From Streptomyces pluripotens (GTDB lineage Bacteria > Actinomycetota > Actinomycetes > Streptomycetales > Streptomycetaceae), in the NCBI RefSeq assembly GCF_000802245.2, contig NZ_CP021080.1:2728001-2792000 (forward strand): 64,000 nucleotides of DNA, given 5' to 3'. The position numbers and the translations under genes were made by a program. This document shows, in pieces, positions 18,720-28,421 of the stretch. The notes below the pieces were generated by a model. It ran no database searches. It had not been told where the DNA came from and worked only from the letters and a program-made list of their open reading frames with translations. The number at the start of each line of letters is the position of its first letter. The stretch's first letter is position 1.

Positions 18720-19562
18720 TCACTCCACGAAGAGCCCCCGCGCAGCCGCGTTCGCATCGAACTCCTCCAGCCGCGCCTGCGCGTCCGGCAGGTCGTCGCA
18801 GAGGGCCTCCAACAGCACCCGCCCGAGCAGCATCGGTGCGCACGCGGTGTCGAAGGCCAGCCCGGTGCCGACGGCGGCGGGCAGCAGTAGGTCGGAGTAC
18901 CGGGCGACCGGCGCGAACACGGAGTCGGCGACCGTGACGACGGTCAGGCCGGCGTCCTTGGCATGGGCGAGAGTGTCGACCACCTCACGCGGATGCCGCG
19001 GCAGTGCGAAGCACATCAGGGCGGTCGCGCCCGCGCGGACGGCCGCGTCGATACGGTCGTGGATCATCGTTCCGCCCTCGTTGAGCAGCCGGACGTCCGG
19101 GTGGACCTTGGCGGCGAAATAGGCGAAGCCGTGCGCCTGGGAGGCGGCGGCGCGCAGCCCGAAGACGGGCAGCGCACGCGACGATGCGAGGATCCGGCCC
19201 GCCCTCTGCACCGGTCGGGGGTCGGCGAGCAGCTCCGCGAGGTGCCTGAGGTTCTCGATCTCGGCCTCAACGGCCTTCTGGTACTCGTTGTAGGCGCCGG
19301 CTTCGGCGACCGGCTCGGTGGGCACGACCTCGCGCAGGTGCTTGCGCAGCGCCGGGTAGCCGTCAAAGCCCAGTGCGACCGCGAACCGGGTCACCGAAGG
19401 CTGGCTGACCCCGGCCAGTTCGGCCAGTTCCACGCTCGACAGGAAGGGTACGTCGGCGGCACGGCGCACCATGTTGTGCGCGATGCGGCGCTGGGTCGGC
19501 GTCAGCCGGTGGCCCTCGAAAAGGGCCTGCAACCGGGTCGCAGGGCTGTCGGTCGCGCTCAT
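18720..19562 (-). CDS. MurR/RpiR-family transcriptional regulator with SIS domain
   Basis: A 280-residue regulator. The N-terminal RpiR-type helix-turn-helix (residues about 10-85, with SSVELAELAGVSQPSVTRFAVALG) is followed by a SIS domain (residues about 125-260, RALPVFGLRAAASQAHGFAYF to LTVVTVADSVFAPVA). SIS domains usually sense sugar-phosphates or amino-sugar phosphates. I chose the ATG at 19562 because GAGGGGGAG lies upstream; residues read upstream of it are not family-like. Targets are not shown by the sequence. Candidates are glmS/glmM to the right, given SIS ligands, or the hut operon to the left. Confidence 0.88.
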   Translation of the reverse strand: MSATDSPATRLQALFEGHRLTPTQRRIAHNMVRRAADVPFLSSVELAELAGVSQPSVTRFAVALGFDGYPALRKHLREVVPTEPVAEAGAYNEYQKAVEAEIENLRHLAELLADPRPVQRAGRILASSRALPVFGLRAAASQAHGFAYFAAKVHPDVRLLNEGGTMIHDRIDAAVRAGATALMCFALPRHPREVVDTLAHAKDAGLTVVTVADSVFAPVARYSDLLLPAAVGTGLAFDTACAPMLLGRVLLEALCDDLPDAQARLEEFDANAAARGLFVE

Positions 19563-19656
19563 GGCGTACTCCCCCTCTGCATGTCCTCGACGTCCCGGGA
19601 GAGTACAGCGCCGAGGCATTGCCGGACACGGGAAGTCCATTCAGATGACGTCCTTC

Positions 19657-19672
19657 TGCATACCGTTATACA
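19657..19672. promoter_or_regulatory. Imperfect AT-rich palindrome between the RpiR gene and the gene at 19797
   Basis: TGCATA (19657-19662) and TATACA (19667-19672) flank CCGT, with one mismatch between the arms. It sits 95 bases upstream of the RpiR start and 125 bases upstream of the rightward gene. It may be an operator, perhaps for RpiR autoregulation. The short arms keep confidence low. Confidence 0.3.
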
Positions 19673-19796
19673 ACCCAGGGTGGGGAGTCCGCAGGGCACG
19701 GTGGCCGACCTGCGGGGTTCTGACCGTGACCCACACCGCGAACAGGGGGGCTGTCCCCAGTGCGGCGAAGATCGACCGCTTCCTAAGGTGGGACGC

Positions 19797-20249
19797 ATGA
19801 ACGCATCGGACCCACGGAACGCCGGCCTCGGGAAGGACCCCGACCTGAGGAAGGACCTCGACGCCACCATACGGGCACGCCGGGAACTGGGGGAGGCATA
19901 CGACTCGGCGCTGGTGGACTCGTTCCTGGAGAAGGTCGAACAGCGGATCGACGGCGCCGTCGACCGCCAGGTACGGCGGCACCTGGCTGAGCAGCACCTA
20001 GTGGCGGCGCGCGGCACACAGCGACCGAAGCCGTCCGGTTCCTGGGCCGAGCGTTACGGCTTCGCCCTGATCACTCTGGTCCTGGCGGTCCCGCTGTCCG
20101 CGATCGTCAGCCCCCTCACCGGGACGTCCGGGCTGGTGGCCACCTGGCTCGGCATCGTCGGCGTCAACGCGGTGCAGGCCCTACGGCTCGACCCGGAACA
20201 CCTTGCCGGCCGACGGCCCGGACGGGACCGCGGCGTCCAGGACCGCTGA
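19797..20249 (+). CDS. Small membrane protein of unknown function
   Basis: A 150-residue protein. The N-terminal 85 residues are charged and predicted helical, probably a short coiled coil (RRELGEAYDSALVDSFLEKVEQRI). Two closely spaced hydrophobic segments follow (YGFALITLVLAVPLSAIV and GLVATWLGIVGVNAVQ). This layout is common among small actinobacterial membrane proteins of unknown role. ATG at 19797 with AAGGTGGGAC upstream. Its stop codon lies inside a perfect 19-bp hairpin that separates it from the convergent glmS. Confidence 0.65.
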   Translation: MNASDPRNAGLGKDPDLRKDLDATIRARRELGEAYDSALVDSFLEKVEQRIDGAVDRQVRRHLAEQHLVAARGTQRPKPSGSWAERYGFALITLVLAVPLSAIVSPLTGTSGLVATWLGIVGVNAVQALRLDPEHLAGRRPGRDRGVQDR

Positions 20250-20285
20250 CCGGCCCGGCAGACGTGCTGCCGGGCCGGTCAGCGG
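20243..20285 (+). terminator. Perfect 19-bp hairpin between the gene at 19797 and glmS
   Basis: Arms 20243-20261 and 20267-20285 pair perfectly around an ACGTG loop, overlapping the stop codon of the rightward gene. It lies 97 bases from the glmS stop, so it may serve both convergent genes. Confidence 0.85.
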
Positions 20286-20381
20286 CACCACGATCCGGCC
20301 GAGGCCGACAGGACGGGACCCCGCCCTACGAGACCTGGACCGGCCCGGCGCACCCCGCGCCGAGGGCCAGCGGGACGGACA

Positions 20382-22229
20382 TCACTCCACCGTCACCGAC
20401 TTCGCCAGGTTCCTCGGCTGATCCACCTCGTTTCCTCGTGCGGTGGCCAGCTCGCAGGCGAAGACCTGCAGCGGGACCGTGGCCACCAACGGCTGCAGCA
20501 GCGTCGGCGTCACGGGGACGCGGATCAGGTGGTCGGCGTAGGGGACGACGGCTTCGTCCCCCTCCTCCGCGATGGCGATGGTCCGCGCCCCACGCGCCCG
20601 GATCTCCTGGATGTTGGAGACGATCTTGTCGTGCAGGACCGAGCGACCGCGCGGCGACGGGACGACCACCACCACCGGAACGTCCTCCTCGATCAGCGCG
20701 ATCGGCCCGTGCTTCAGCTCGCCCGCCGCGAAGCCCTCGGCGTGCATGTACGCCAGCTCCTTCAGCTTCAACGCGCCCTCAAGGGCCACCGGATACCCCA
20801 CGTGCCGGCCCAGGAACAGCACCGTGTTCTTGGTGGCCAGGGTGCGTGCCAGGGCCCGTACCGGCTCCATCGTCTCCAGGACCCGCTCGACGTCCTCGGA
20901 GATCCGGGACAGGTCCTTGATGGCCGCCTGGATCTCGTCGCCCCATTTGGTGCCCCGCACCTGGCCCAGGTACAGCGCGACCAGGTAACAGGCCACCAGC
21001 TGGGTCAAGAACGCCTTCGTGGAGGCGACGGCGACCTCGGGGCCGGCGTGCGTGTACAGCACCGCGTCCGACTCGCGCGGGATGGTCGAACCGTTGGTGT
21101 TGCAGATCGCCAGGACCTTGGAGCCCTGCTCACGGGCGTGCCGGAGGGCCATGAGGGTGTCCATGGTCTCCCCGGACTGGGAGATGGCGATCACCAGGGA
21201 ACGTCCGTCCAGGATCGGGTCCCGGTAACGGAACTCGCTCGCCAGCTCCACCTCGCACGGGATGCGCGTGAAGTGCTCGATGGCGTACTTGGCGATCAGT
21301 CCGGCGTGGAAGGCCGTGCCGCAGGCGACGATGACGACCTTGTCGACCTCTCGGAGCTCGGGCGGGCTGATCCGCACCTCGTCCAGGGTCAGCGAGCCGG
21401 ACGGGTCGATGCGCCCGAGCAGCGTGTCGGCGACCGCCTTGGGCTGTTCGGCGATCTCCTTGAGCATGAAGTAGTCATAGCCCCCCTTCTCGGCGGCGGA
21501 GGCGTCCCAGTCCACGTGATAGGAACGGACCTCGCCCGGGCGGCCGTCGAAACCCGTCACCGTCACGCCGTCGCGGCGCAGTTCCACCACCTGGTCCTGG
21601 CCCAGCTCGATCGCCGACCGCGTATGGGCGATGAACGCGGCGACATCGGAGGCGAGGAACGCCTCCCCCTCGCCGACGCCCACCACGAGGGGGGAGTTCC
21701 GTCGTGCCCCCACGACCACGTCCGGCTCGTCCGCGTGTACCGCGACCAGCGTGAACGCGCCCTCCAGCCGCCGGCACACCAGCCGCATGGCCTCCGCCAG
21801 GTCAGCACTGGTGGAGAACTCCTCGGCAAGCAGGTGCGCGACTACCTCCGTGTCCGTCTCGGAGGTCAGTTCGTGCCCCCGCTCGGTCAACTCCGCCCGC
21901 AGGACCGCGAAGTTCTCGATGATGCCGTTGTGGACCACGGCGACCCGGCCGGCGTTGTCCAGGTGCGGGTGGGCGTTCGTGTCCGTGGGACCGCCGTGCG
22001 TCGCCCAACGCGTGTGACCGATGCCCGTCGAACCCGCCGGCAGCGGCCGTTCGACCAGTTCCTTCTCCAGGTTGACCAGCTTTCCGGCCTTCTTCGCAAA
22101 GGCCAGCCCGCCGTCCGCCAACACGGCGACACCCGCCGAGTCGTACCCCCGGTACTCCAGCCGCTTCAGCCCGGCCATCACGACATCGAGCGCCGACTGC
22201 GACCCTACGTATCCCACGATTCCGCACAT
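20382..22229 (-). CDS. glmS: Glutamine--fructose-6-phosphate aminotransferase (isomerising)
   Basis: A 615-residue cytosolic enzyme that makes glucosamine-6-phosphate from fructose-6-phosphate and glutamine, the entry to peptidoglycan amino sugars. The N-terminal glutaminase domain begins MCGIVGYVG, so Cys2 is the nucleophile once Met is removed; this fixes the start at 22229. THGGPTDTNAHPH and HNGIIENF follow. Two SIS domains form the C-terminal isomerase (VIVACGTAFHAG, AISQSGETMDTL), and the end is AKSVTVE. No glmS ribozyme is visible upstream. glmM is 3.2 kb to the right, with coaA between. Confidence 0.96.
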   Translation of the reverse strand: MCGIVGYVGSQSALDVVMAGLKRLEYRGYDSAGVAVLADGGLAFAKKAGKLVNLEKELVERPLPAGSTGIGHTRWATHGGPTDTNAHPHLDNAGRVAVVHNGIIENFAVLRAELTERGHELTSETDTEVVAHLLAEEFSTSADLAEAMRLVCRRLEGAFTLVAVHADEPDVVVGARRNSPLVVGVGEGEAFLASDVAAFIAHTRSAIELGQDQVVELRRDGVTVTGFDGRPGEVRSYHVDWDASAAEKGGYDYFMLKEIAEQPKAVADTLLGRIDPSGSLTLDEVRISPPELREVDKVVIVACGTAFHAGLIAKYAIEHFTRIPCEVELASEFRYRDPILDGRSLVIAISQSGETMDTLMALRHAREQGSKVLAICNTNGSTIPRESDAVLYTHAGPEVAVASTKAFLTQLVACYLVALYLGQVRGTKWGDEIQAAIKDLSRISEDVERVLETMEPVRALARTLATKNTVLFLGRHVGYPVALEGALKLKELAYMHAEGFAAGELKHGPIALIEEDVPVVVVVPSPRGRSVLHDKIVSNIQEIRARGARTIAIAEEGDEAVVPYADHLIRVPVTPTLLQPLVATVPLQVFACELATARGNEVDQPRNLAKSVTVE

Positions 22230-22403
22230 GTGCGGCAGCCTACGGCCCGATGGGGGCCCGAAGGGGCCGAAGCATGCCCGAAATCGGAAATTCCCACCGT
22301 CGTACGAAAGGACCGGAGAACGACGACCCGGGGTGAGCACACACGGCGGTACGCGTGACGGACCCCACCCGCCGTACCGTTCGGATTCCGTTAACAATGG
22401 ATT

Positions 22404-23393
22404 GTGATCTCACCGGTCTCCTCCATACCCCGGAGCGCCCACCGGCACAGGCCGGAGGCGACTCCCTACGTGGACCTCACCCGTACCGAGTGGAGCGCGC
22501 TGCGCGACAAGACGCCGCTGCCGCTCACCGCCGAGGAGGTCGAGAAGCTGCGCGGTCTCGGCGATGTCATCGACCTGGACGAGGTGCGGGACATCTACCT
22601 CCCGCTTTCCCGGCTCCTCAACCTCTACGTCGGTGCCACCGATGGACTCAGGGGAGCGCTGAACACGTTCCTCGGCGAGCAGGGGTCCCAGTCCGGCACC
22701 CCGTTCGTCATAGGGGTCGCCGGATCGGTCGCGGTGGGGAAGTCGACGGTTGCCCGCCTGTTGCAGGCGCTGCTCTCCCGCTGGCCCGAGCACCCGCGCG
22801 TGGAGCTGGTGACCACGGACGGCTTCCTCCTACCCACCCGGGAGCTCCAGGCCCGCGGCCTGATGTCGCGGAAGGGCTTCCCCGAGTCCTACGACCGCCG
22901 GGCCCTCACCCGCTTCGTCGCCGACATCAAAGCCGGCAAGGACGAGGTGACGGCGCCCGTCTATTCCCACCTGATCTACGACATCGTCGCCGACCGGCGA
23001 CTGACGGTCCGCCGCCCGGACATCCTGATCGTCGAGGGCCTGAACGTCCTCCAGCCCGCCCTGCCCGGCAAGGACGGCCGCACCCGGGTAGGCCTCGCGG
23101 ACTACTTCGACTTCAGCGTGTACGTCGACGCGAGCGCCGAAGACATCGAGCGCTGGTACCTCAACCGCTTCAGGAAACTGCGCCAGACGGCCTTCCAGAA
23201 CCCCGACTCGTACTTCCGCAAGTACACCCAGGTCTCCGAGGAGGAGGCTCTCGACTACGCCCGCACACTGTGGCGAACAATCAACAAGCCCAATCTGGTC
23301 GAGAACATCGCCCCGACCCGTGGCCGCGCCACCCTCATCGTGCGCAAGGGAGCGGACCACAAGGTGCAGCGGCTGAGGCTACGCAAGCTGTAG
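22404..23393 (+). CDS. coaA: Type I pantothenate kinase
   Basis: A 329-residue P-loop kinase that phosphorylates pantothenate in the first step of coenzyme A synthesis. Walker A is [12 protein letters not shown]. Other family segments are [37 protein letters not shown] and [12 protein letters not shown] start at 22404. Its N-terminal region reads [21 protein letters not shown], as in other actinobacterial copies. Divergent from glmS with a 174-base shared region, and convergent with glmM across a hairpin. Confidence 0.95.
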   Translation: MISPVSSIPRSAHRHRPEATPYVDLTRTEWSALRDKTPLPLTAEEVEKLRGLGDVIDLDEVRDIYLPLSRLLNLYVGATDGLRGALNTFLGEQGSQSGTPFVIGVAGSVAVGKSTVARLLQALLSRWPEHPRVELVTTDGFLLPTRELQARGLMSRKGFPESYDRRALTRFVADIKAGKDEVTAPVYSHLIYDIVADRRLTVRRPDILIVEGLNVLQPALPGKDGRTRVGLADYFDFSVYVDASAEDIERWYLNRFRKLRQTAFQNPDSYFRKYTQVSEEEALDYARTLWRTINKPNLVENIAPTRGRATLIVRKGADHKVQRLRLRKL

Positions 23394-23514
23394 TCGCGCC
23401 GGCGGACGGCGGCACCGCCGACGTCCGGGAACGTCCCGGTGCGCTCGCCGGGGCGTCCCGGCCGCACCGACGGCGCCGAGTGCCGATCCGCCCGAGCCGG
23501 GTGCCCTCACGGCA

Positions 23515-23556
23515 CCGGCCCGGAAGCGGTCCGGCTGGGAACCGCTTCCGGGCCGG
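23515..23556 (+). terminator. Perfect 16-bp hairpin between coaA and glmM
   Basis: Arms 23515-23530 and 23541-23556 pair perfectly with a 10-base loop, in the space between the convergent stops of coaA (23393) and glmM (23602). Likely bidirectional. Confidence 0.8.
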
Positions 23557-23601
23557 ACCGCGGGAACCTCCCGGCCGGGGCAGCAAGAGTGCCTGGGGCC
23601 G

Positions 23602-24960
23602 CTATCCCAGTGCCGACTTCACCGCGTCGGCCAGTCGTCCGGCAACCGACCGGGCCTGCTCGATGTCCGCGGCCTCGACCATCACCCGGACCAGCGGCTC
23701 CGTACCCGACGGCCGCAGCAGCACCCGCCCGGTCTCGCCCAGCTCCCGCTCCGCCTCGCTGACCGCGGTGGCCAGGTCAGCCGAGGTCTTCACCCGTGAC
23801 TTGTCCACGTCGGGCACGTTGATCAGTACCTGCGGCAGCCGCTCCATCACCGAGACCAGCTCCCGCAGCGTACGACCGCTCTCCGCGACCCGCGCCGCCA
23901 GGAGCAGGCCGGTCAGCGTGCCGTCACCGGTCGTCGCATGGTCGAGGATGATCACGTGCCCGGACTGCTCGCCGCCCAGGGCGAAGCCGTGCTCCTTCAT
24001 CGCCTCCAGCACGTACCGGTCGCCCACGGCCGTCTGCACGAGCCGGATGCCCGCTCGTTCCATGGCCAGTGTGAACCCGAGGTTCGACATCACCGTGGCC
24101 ACCACGGTGTCGGCCCGCAGCTCGGAGCGTTCCCGCATCGCCAGGGCGAGCACCGACAGGATCTGGTCGCCGTCGACCTCCTCGCCGGTGTGGTCAACGG
24201 CCAGGCAGCGGTCGGCGTCACCGTCGTGCGCGATGCCGAAGTCCGCACCGTGCTCGACTACTGCAGCCTTGAGCTTGCCCAGATGGGTCGAGCCGCAGCC
24301 GTCGTTGATGTTCAGTCCGTCCGGTTCGGCACCGATCGTGATGACCTGCGCACCCGCCCGGGAGAACGCCTCCGGCGAGACCCCCGAGGCCGCACCGTGC
24401 GCTTCGTCCAGGACGATCTTCAAACCGTCGAGCCGGTTCGGGAGGACGGTGAGCAGATGGCCGACGTACTGCTCGAAGCCCTCGTCGTACGACCGCACGC
24501 GGCCGACCCCGGCGCCGGTCGGCCGTTCCCAGGGCTCGCCGTGGCGGTGGGACTCGTACACCGCCTCGATCCTGTCCTCCAGCTCATCGGCGAGCTTGTG
24601 GCCGCCGCGGGCGAAGAACTTGATGCCGTTGTCCGGCATGGCGTTGTGACTGGCGGAGAGCATCACCCCCAGGTCGGCGCCGAGCGCGCCGGTGAGGTAG
24701 GCGACCGCCGGCGTCGGCAGCACGCCGACCCGGAGCACGTTCACGCCCGCGCTGGCCAGGCCCGCGACCATGGCCGCTTCCAAGAACTCCCCGGACGCGC
24801 GCGGATCCCGTCCGACCACCGCTGTCGCCTTGTGGCCCTCGAAGGTGCCCGCCTCGGCCAGCACGTGCGCCGCGGCGACGGAGAGGCCGAGCGCCATCTC
24901 GGCCGTCAGATCCGCGTTGGCGACACCGCGCACGCCGTCCGTGCCGAAGAGTCGTCCCAC
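23602..24960 (-). CDS. glmM: Phosphoglucosamine mutase
   Basis: A 452-residue alpha-D-phosphohexomutase that interconverts glucosamine-6-phosphate and glucosamine-1-phosphate for UDP-GlcNAc synthesis. It starts [15 protein letters not shown]. The phosphoserine loop is [12 protein letters not shown], the magnesium loop DGDADRCL and the phosphate-binding loop [15 protein letters not shown] start at 24960 with AGGAGG upstream. It directly follows the product of GlmS in the pathway. It lies just downstream of rpsI, beyond a strong terminator, so it is probably a separate transcription unit. Confidence 0.96.
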   Translation of the reverse strand: MGRLFGTDGVRGVANADLTAEMALGLSVAAAHVLAEAGTFEGHKATAVVGRDPRASGEFLEAAMVAGLASAGVNVLRVGVLPTPAVAYLTGALGADLGVMLSASHNAMPDNGIKFFARGGHKLADELEDRIEAVYESHRHGEPWERPTGAGVGRVRSYDEGFEQYVGHLLTVLPNRLDGLKIVLDEAHGAASGVSPEAFSRAGAQVITIGAEPDGLNINDGCGSTHLGKLKAAVVEHGADFGIAHDGDADRCLAVDHTGEEVDGDQILSVLALAMRERSELRADTVVATVMSNLGFTLAMERAGIRLVQTAVGDRYVLEAMKEHGFALGGEQSGHVIILDHATTGDGTLTGLLLAARVAESGRTLRELVSVMERLPQVLINVPDVDKSRVKTSADLATAVSEAERELGETGRVLLRPSGTEPLVRVMVEAADIEQARSVAGRLADAVKSALG

Positions 24961-25088
24961 TTGTCCTCCTGAGGATGCGTTGCTGTCGGAAGCTGACAGG
25001 CGCCGCGTCTGATGGGCAGGCGCCCCGGCATCCGATCACACAAGCCTTTGAGCGTCTTGTGTCGTTATACGCCCTTGGCTGGAATAAA

Positions 25089-25131
25089 CGAACGCCCCGG
25101 CGGCACATGTGGCGTGCCGCCGGGGCGTTCG
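25089..25131 (-). terminator. Intrinsic terminator of the rplM-rpsI operon
   Basis: A perfect 18-bp stem (25089-25106 with 25114-25131), 22 bases past the rpsI stop. On the minus strand it is followed by TTTATT, so it has the U-rich tail that most hairpins in this window lack. Confidence 0.9.
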
Positions 25132-25153
25132 GGGTACGAGCAGCAGCTCCTGG

Positions 25154-25666
25154 TTAGCGCTTGCTGTACTGCGGGGCCTTGCGAGCCTTCTTCAGACCGG
25201 CCTTCTTGCGCTCGACCGCACGGTCGTCGCGGCGGAGGAAGCCGGCCTTCTTCAGCGGGCCACGGTTGTTGTCGACGTCCGCCTCGTTCAGCGCGCGGGC
25301 GACACCGAGACGGAGCGCACCGGCCTGACCGGAGACACCGCCACCGGCGATGCGGGCGATGACGTCGTAGCGACCCTCAAGTTCGAGCACCTTGAAGGGC
25401 TCGTTGACTTCCTGCTGGTGCACCTTGTTCGGGAAGTAGTCCTCAAGGGTACGCCCGTTGATCTTCCACTTGCCGGTGCCCGGAACGATCCGGACGCGGG
25501 CAATGGCGTTCTTGCGGCGGCCCAGGCCGGCGGCCGGCTGGGGCTCACCGAAGTGCGAGGCGAGGGACTCGGAGGTGTACTCACCCTCCACCGGAACCTC
25601 GGACTCGGTGGTGTAGCTGTCGATGTCAAGCTCTTCGAGCGGCTGCTCGGCAGTGGTCTCGGCCAC
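25154..25666 (-). CDS. rpsI: 30S ribosomal protein S9
   Basis: A 170-residue S9. The conserved domain starts near residue 48 ([19 protein letters not shown]) and ends with the basic tail [10 protein letters not shown], which reaches the P-site tRNA in the 30S subunit. An acidic N-terminal extension of about 45 residues ([20 protein letters not shown]) is longer than in E. coli but usual in actinobacteria. It follows rplM by 42 bases in the same transcript, the common L13-S9 pair. Confidence 0.97.
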   Translation of the reverse strand: MAETTAEQPLEELDIDSYTTESEVPVEGEYTSESLASHFGEPQPAAGLGRRKNAIARVRIVPGTGKWKINGRTLEDYFPNKVHQQEVNEPFKVLELEGRYDVIARIAGGGVSGQAGALRLGVARALNEADVDNNRGPLKKAGFLRRDDRAVERKKAGLKKARKAPQYSKR

Positions 25667-25708
25667 GATTCTCCTCAGATTCTCTTCAGTCTTAGGGGGT
25701 GGCCGGAC

Positions 25709-26152
25709 TTACTGCGCGACCTGGGTGATCTCGAACGGCACCGGCTGCTGGGCAGCGTGCGGGTGCTGGTCACCCTTGTAGACCTTCAGCTTCGAGAGCA
25801 TCTGACGGCCCAGGGAGTTCTTCGGGAGCATGCCCTTGACGGCCTTCTCGATGGCCTTCTCGGGGTTCTTGTCCAGCAGCTCGTCATAGCGGACGGAGCG
25901 CAGACCACCCGGGTAGCCGGAGTGGCGGTACGCCATCTTCTGGGTCCGCTTGTTGCCGGACAGGTGCACCTTGTCGGCGTTGATGATGATGACGAAGTCA
26001 CCAGCGTCGACGTGCGGCGCGTAGATCGGCTTGTGCTTGCCCCGGAGGAGGGTCGCTGCGGTGGTGGCGAGACGGCCCAGGACAACGTCCTGAGCGTCGA
26101 TGACGTGCCACTGGCGCGTCACATCGCCGGGCTTGGGGCTGTACGTACGCAC
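25709..26152 (-). CDS. rplM: 50S ribosomal protein L13
   Basis: A 147-residue L13, an early-assembly protein of the large subunit. Family segments [30 protein letters not shown] and [15 protein letters not shown] are present. I chose GTG at 26152, giving the usual start RTYSPKPGD; the frame is open further upstream but is not L13-like. The ribosome site is weak (GAAGG). First gene of the L13-S9 operon. Confidence 0.96.
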   Translation of the reverse strand: MRTYSPKPGDVTRQWHVIDAQDVVLGRLATTAATLLRGKHKPIYAPHVDAGDFVIIINADKVHLSGNKRTQKMAYRHSGYPGGLRSVRYDELLDKNPEKAIEKAVKGMLPKNSLGRQMLSKLKVYKGDQHPHAAQQPVPFEITQVAQ

Positions 26153-26454
26153 GGTTCGTAGCCTTCGCTTCGAGTGAATGGTCCTAAACAAGGCCACCGA
26201 AACGATCACGACAGCCTTGACCCCACGGCGGCGACGCAAACCGCATGCGTGGAATCGCTGGTCATCGGCCCGGCGGACCGGTGTAAGGGCCCGTCCCGTG
26301 AGAATGAGCAAGCCAATACACAACGAAGAAGCAGGTTACCCGGGCGCCCCCGGACGGGTCAAAACGAGGCATGCCGATAGACAGCCGGCGGACAAACGCG
26401 GCATGCGGGCGGACGCGCTCCAGGCCCCCGCGCGCCCCGTCTAAGATGCGCCCC
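26153..26454. other. Shared intergenic region between rplM and the gene at 26455
   Basis: 302 bases without a gene between divergent starts. It must contain the rplM promoter and leader and the promoter of the rightward gene. It is relatively A/T-richer around 26310-26350. I saw no clear -35/-10 pair or leader hairpin that I would defend. Confidence 0.5.
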
Positions 26455-27336
26455 ATGAGTTACGGGCAGGGGGGACCCCAGTCTCAGTGGGATCCCTGGA
26501 AACCTCAATCCCAGCAGTCCTGGAGCAGCGGCAGCGATGACGGAACCCCGGACTGGGCCGCGCTCGCGGAGGCCTCGGAAGCCCGGAACAAGCGCCGGAA
26601 ACTGCTGTTCATCGGCGGCGGCACGTTCGCCACGATCGCGATCGGCGCGGCCGTCGCCATGACCGTCGTCTCGACCAACGGCACACACGGCCCCTCCGGC
26701 AACCCCACCAATCTGCCCGTGAGCGCGTCGCTGCCCGCCTCGACCACCGCGGCGCCGTCCTTCGCGCCGACCAGTGCCCCGCCGCCACTGGATCCCAAGG
26801 ACTTCATATCCAGTGTCACGAAGGACACCGCCCCCCTCGGGCCCGGCACCCTCTTCCCGGGCAGTCAGCTGACCATGGGTGACACGGTGTACAAGAAGGG
26901 CGCCACGGCCGACACCGTGAACTGCGCCTCGGCCGTCGGCGGCGCCCTGCCGAAGGTCCTCACCGCCCATGGCTGCACCCGACTGATACGGGTGACCTAC
27001 GCCGAAGGCCCCGTCGCCGTCACCGTCGGCGTCGCCGTCTTCAACACAGCCGCCGAGGCCGAGAAGGCCAAGACACAGGCCGCCGGCAAGAAGAGCATCG
27101 TGCACTCGCTCCCCGGCAAGGGCGTCAAGAACTTCTGCGACGCCGCGATCTGCCGCACGACCGCGAACGCCTACGGCCGCTACGCCTACTTCACGATCTC
27201 CGGGTTCACCAGCGGCAAGAACGTGACCACCAAGGACACCCAGGTCTTCCGCACCGGCGACGACCTGGCCCAGTTCACCGCCAACCAGATCCACCGCCGG
27301 GGCGAGGCCCAGGCCTCCGCGGCGGCGAACCGCTGA
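26455..27336 (+). CDS. Single-pass membrane protein with extracytoplasmic domain, unknown function
   Basis: A 293-residue protein. A Gln/Ser/Trp-rich cytoplasmic N-terminus (about 45 residues) is followed by NKRRK and one hydrophobic helix (LLFIGGGTFATIAIGAAVAMTVV). A Thr/Pro/Ala linker then leads to an extracytoplasmic domain of about 180 residues with four cysteines (CASAVGG, HGCTRL, NFCDAA, ICRTT). No enzyme motif is recognised. ATG at 26455. It is divergent from rplM; the position between rplM and truA appears common in Streptomyces from memory. Possible roles in the envelope are speculation. Confidence 0.75.
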   Translation: MSYGQGGPQSQWDPWKPQSQQSWSSGSDDGTPDWAALAEASEARNKRRKLLFIGGGTFATIAIGAAVAMTVVSTNGTHGPSGNPTNLPVSASLPASTTAAPSFAPTSAPPPLDPKDFISSVTKDTAPLGPGTLFPGSQLTMGDTVYKKGATADTVNCASAVGGALPKVLTAHGCTRLIRVTYAEGPVAVTVGVAVFNTAAEAEKAKTQAAGKKSIVHSLPGKGVKNFCDAAICRTTANAYGRYAYFTISGFTSGKNVTTKDTQVFRTGDDLAQFTANQIHRRGEAQASAAANR

Positions 27337-27463
27337 CGTCCGCTCCGCAGGAAGTGCCGCGGCGTGTGCCGTCAGTCATCGGCGGCACCATCGCGCCCGG
27401 CCACACAGCCCCCAGCACCGCTTCCGGGTGCGGGTGGACCTCAGCGGGTTTCGCCCGGCCTGC

Positions 27464-28330
27464 TCAGGCCCGGCCGCAGCATCCCGCCGACGGCAGCGAG
27501 CGCTTGTTCCGCGCCTCCTTGTTGCGCGCGGCCAGCAGGTCGTCGGCGGGGTAGCCCACCTCCTCCAGGGTCAGCCCGTGCGGCCGTACGACGTGCACGG
27601 CGGAGTCCCGCACCCCCGCGGCCAACACCTTTCCGGGCCACTTCGGCGTGCGGTGGCCGTCCCCGACGAACAGCAGGGCGCCGATCAGCGAGCGCACCAT
27701 GTTGTGGCAGAACGCATCGGCTCGGACCGTGGCGGTGATGATGCCGTCCGGCCCTCGCTGAAGGCTCAGCTCCTGCAGTGTGCGGATGGTGGTCGCTCCC
27801 TCCCGCTTCTTGCAGTAGGCGGCGAAGTCGTGCTCCCCCAGCAGCCCCCGCGCGGCCTCGTTCATGGCGTCGACGTCGAGGGGCCAGTCGTGCCAGAGGA
27901 TGTGGTTGCGCAGCAGGGGATCGACACCGCCGGGGTTGTCCGTCACTCGGTACGCATACCGCCTCCAGATCGCCGAGAACCGGGCGTTGAAGCCCGCAGG
28001 GGCCTCGGTGAGCCGCCACACCCGCACGTCCTTCGCCAGCCGTCCGGCGAGCCGCTTCAACAGCTTCTCGCGGTGTTCGGCCCACAGCTCCACCGGCAGG
28101 TCGACATGGGCGACTTGCCCGCGTGCGTGCACGCCGGCGTCCGTCCGCCCTGCCACGGTCAGCTCGTACGTCTTCTCCCTCGACCGCGTCACGGTACGCA
28201 GCGCATCCTCGATCTCCCCCTGCACGGTCCGCTTGCCGCCGGCTTGTTTGGCCCAGCCGTGGAAGTCGGTGCCGTCGTAGGAGACGTCGAGGCGGATGCG
28301 TAGATGCCCGGGCTGTACTTCGTCACTCAC
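27464..28330 (-). CDS. truA: tRNA pseudouridine(38-40) synthase TruA
   Basis: A 288-residue enzyme that converts uridines 38-40 of tRNA anticodon arms to pseudouridine. The N-terminal substrate strand is [14 protein letters not shown], and the catalytic aspartate lies in [30 protein letters not shown] and [14 protein letters not shown] match the C-terminal half. GTG start at 28330 with GAGAGGATC upstream. It lies 91 bases downstream of rplQ in the same orientation, across a hairpin, the usual position in bacteria. Confidence 0.95.
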   Translation of the reverse strand: MSDEVQPGHLRIRLDVSYDGTDFHGWAKQAGGKRTVQGEIEDALRTVTRSREKTYELTVAGRTDAGVHARGQVAHVDLPVELWAEHREKLLKRLAGRLAKDVRVWRLTEAPAGFNARFSAIWRRYAYRVTDNPGGVDPLLRNHILWHDWPLDVDAMNEAARGLLGEHDFAAYCKKREGATTIRTLQELSLQRGPDGIITATVRADAFCHNMVRSLIGALLFVGDGHRTPKWPGKVLAAGVRDSAVHVVRPHGLTLEEVGYPADDLLAARNKEARNKRSLPSAGCCGRA

Positions 28331-28371
28331 GTAGGGATCCTCTCAGGGCAGACCCGTGTGCAGAAACGTGA

Positions 28372-28403
28372 AAGCGGGCCCGCCCCGAAGGGCGAACCCG
28401 CTT
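28372..28403 (-). terminator. Hairpin between rplQ and truA
   Basis: AAGCGGG and CCCGCTT form the outer stem and CGCCC/GGGCG the inner stem around a TTCG-type tetraloop on the minus strand. It lies 18 bases after the rplQ stop. It may end the alpha operon or partly reduce truA expression. Confidence 0.65.
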
Positions 28404-28421
28404 CCAGCGTCAGGCAGGGCC

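Noticed and set aside
20382..22403. glmS ribozyme upstream of glmS
   Set aside because: Only 174 bases separate glmS from coaA, and no ribozyme core is apparent; the ribozyme is known mainly from Firmicutes.
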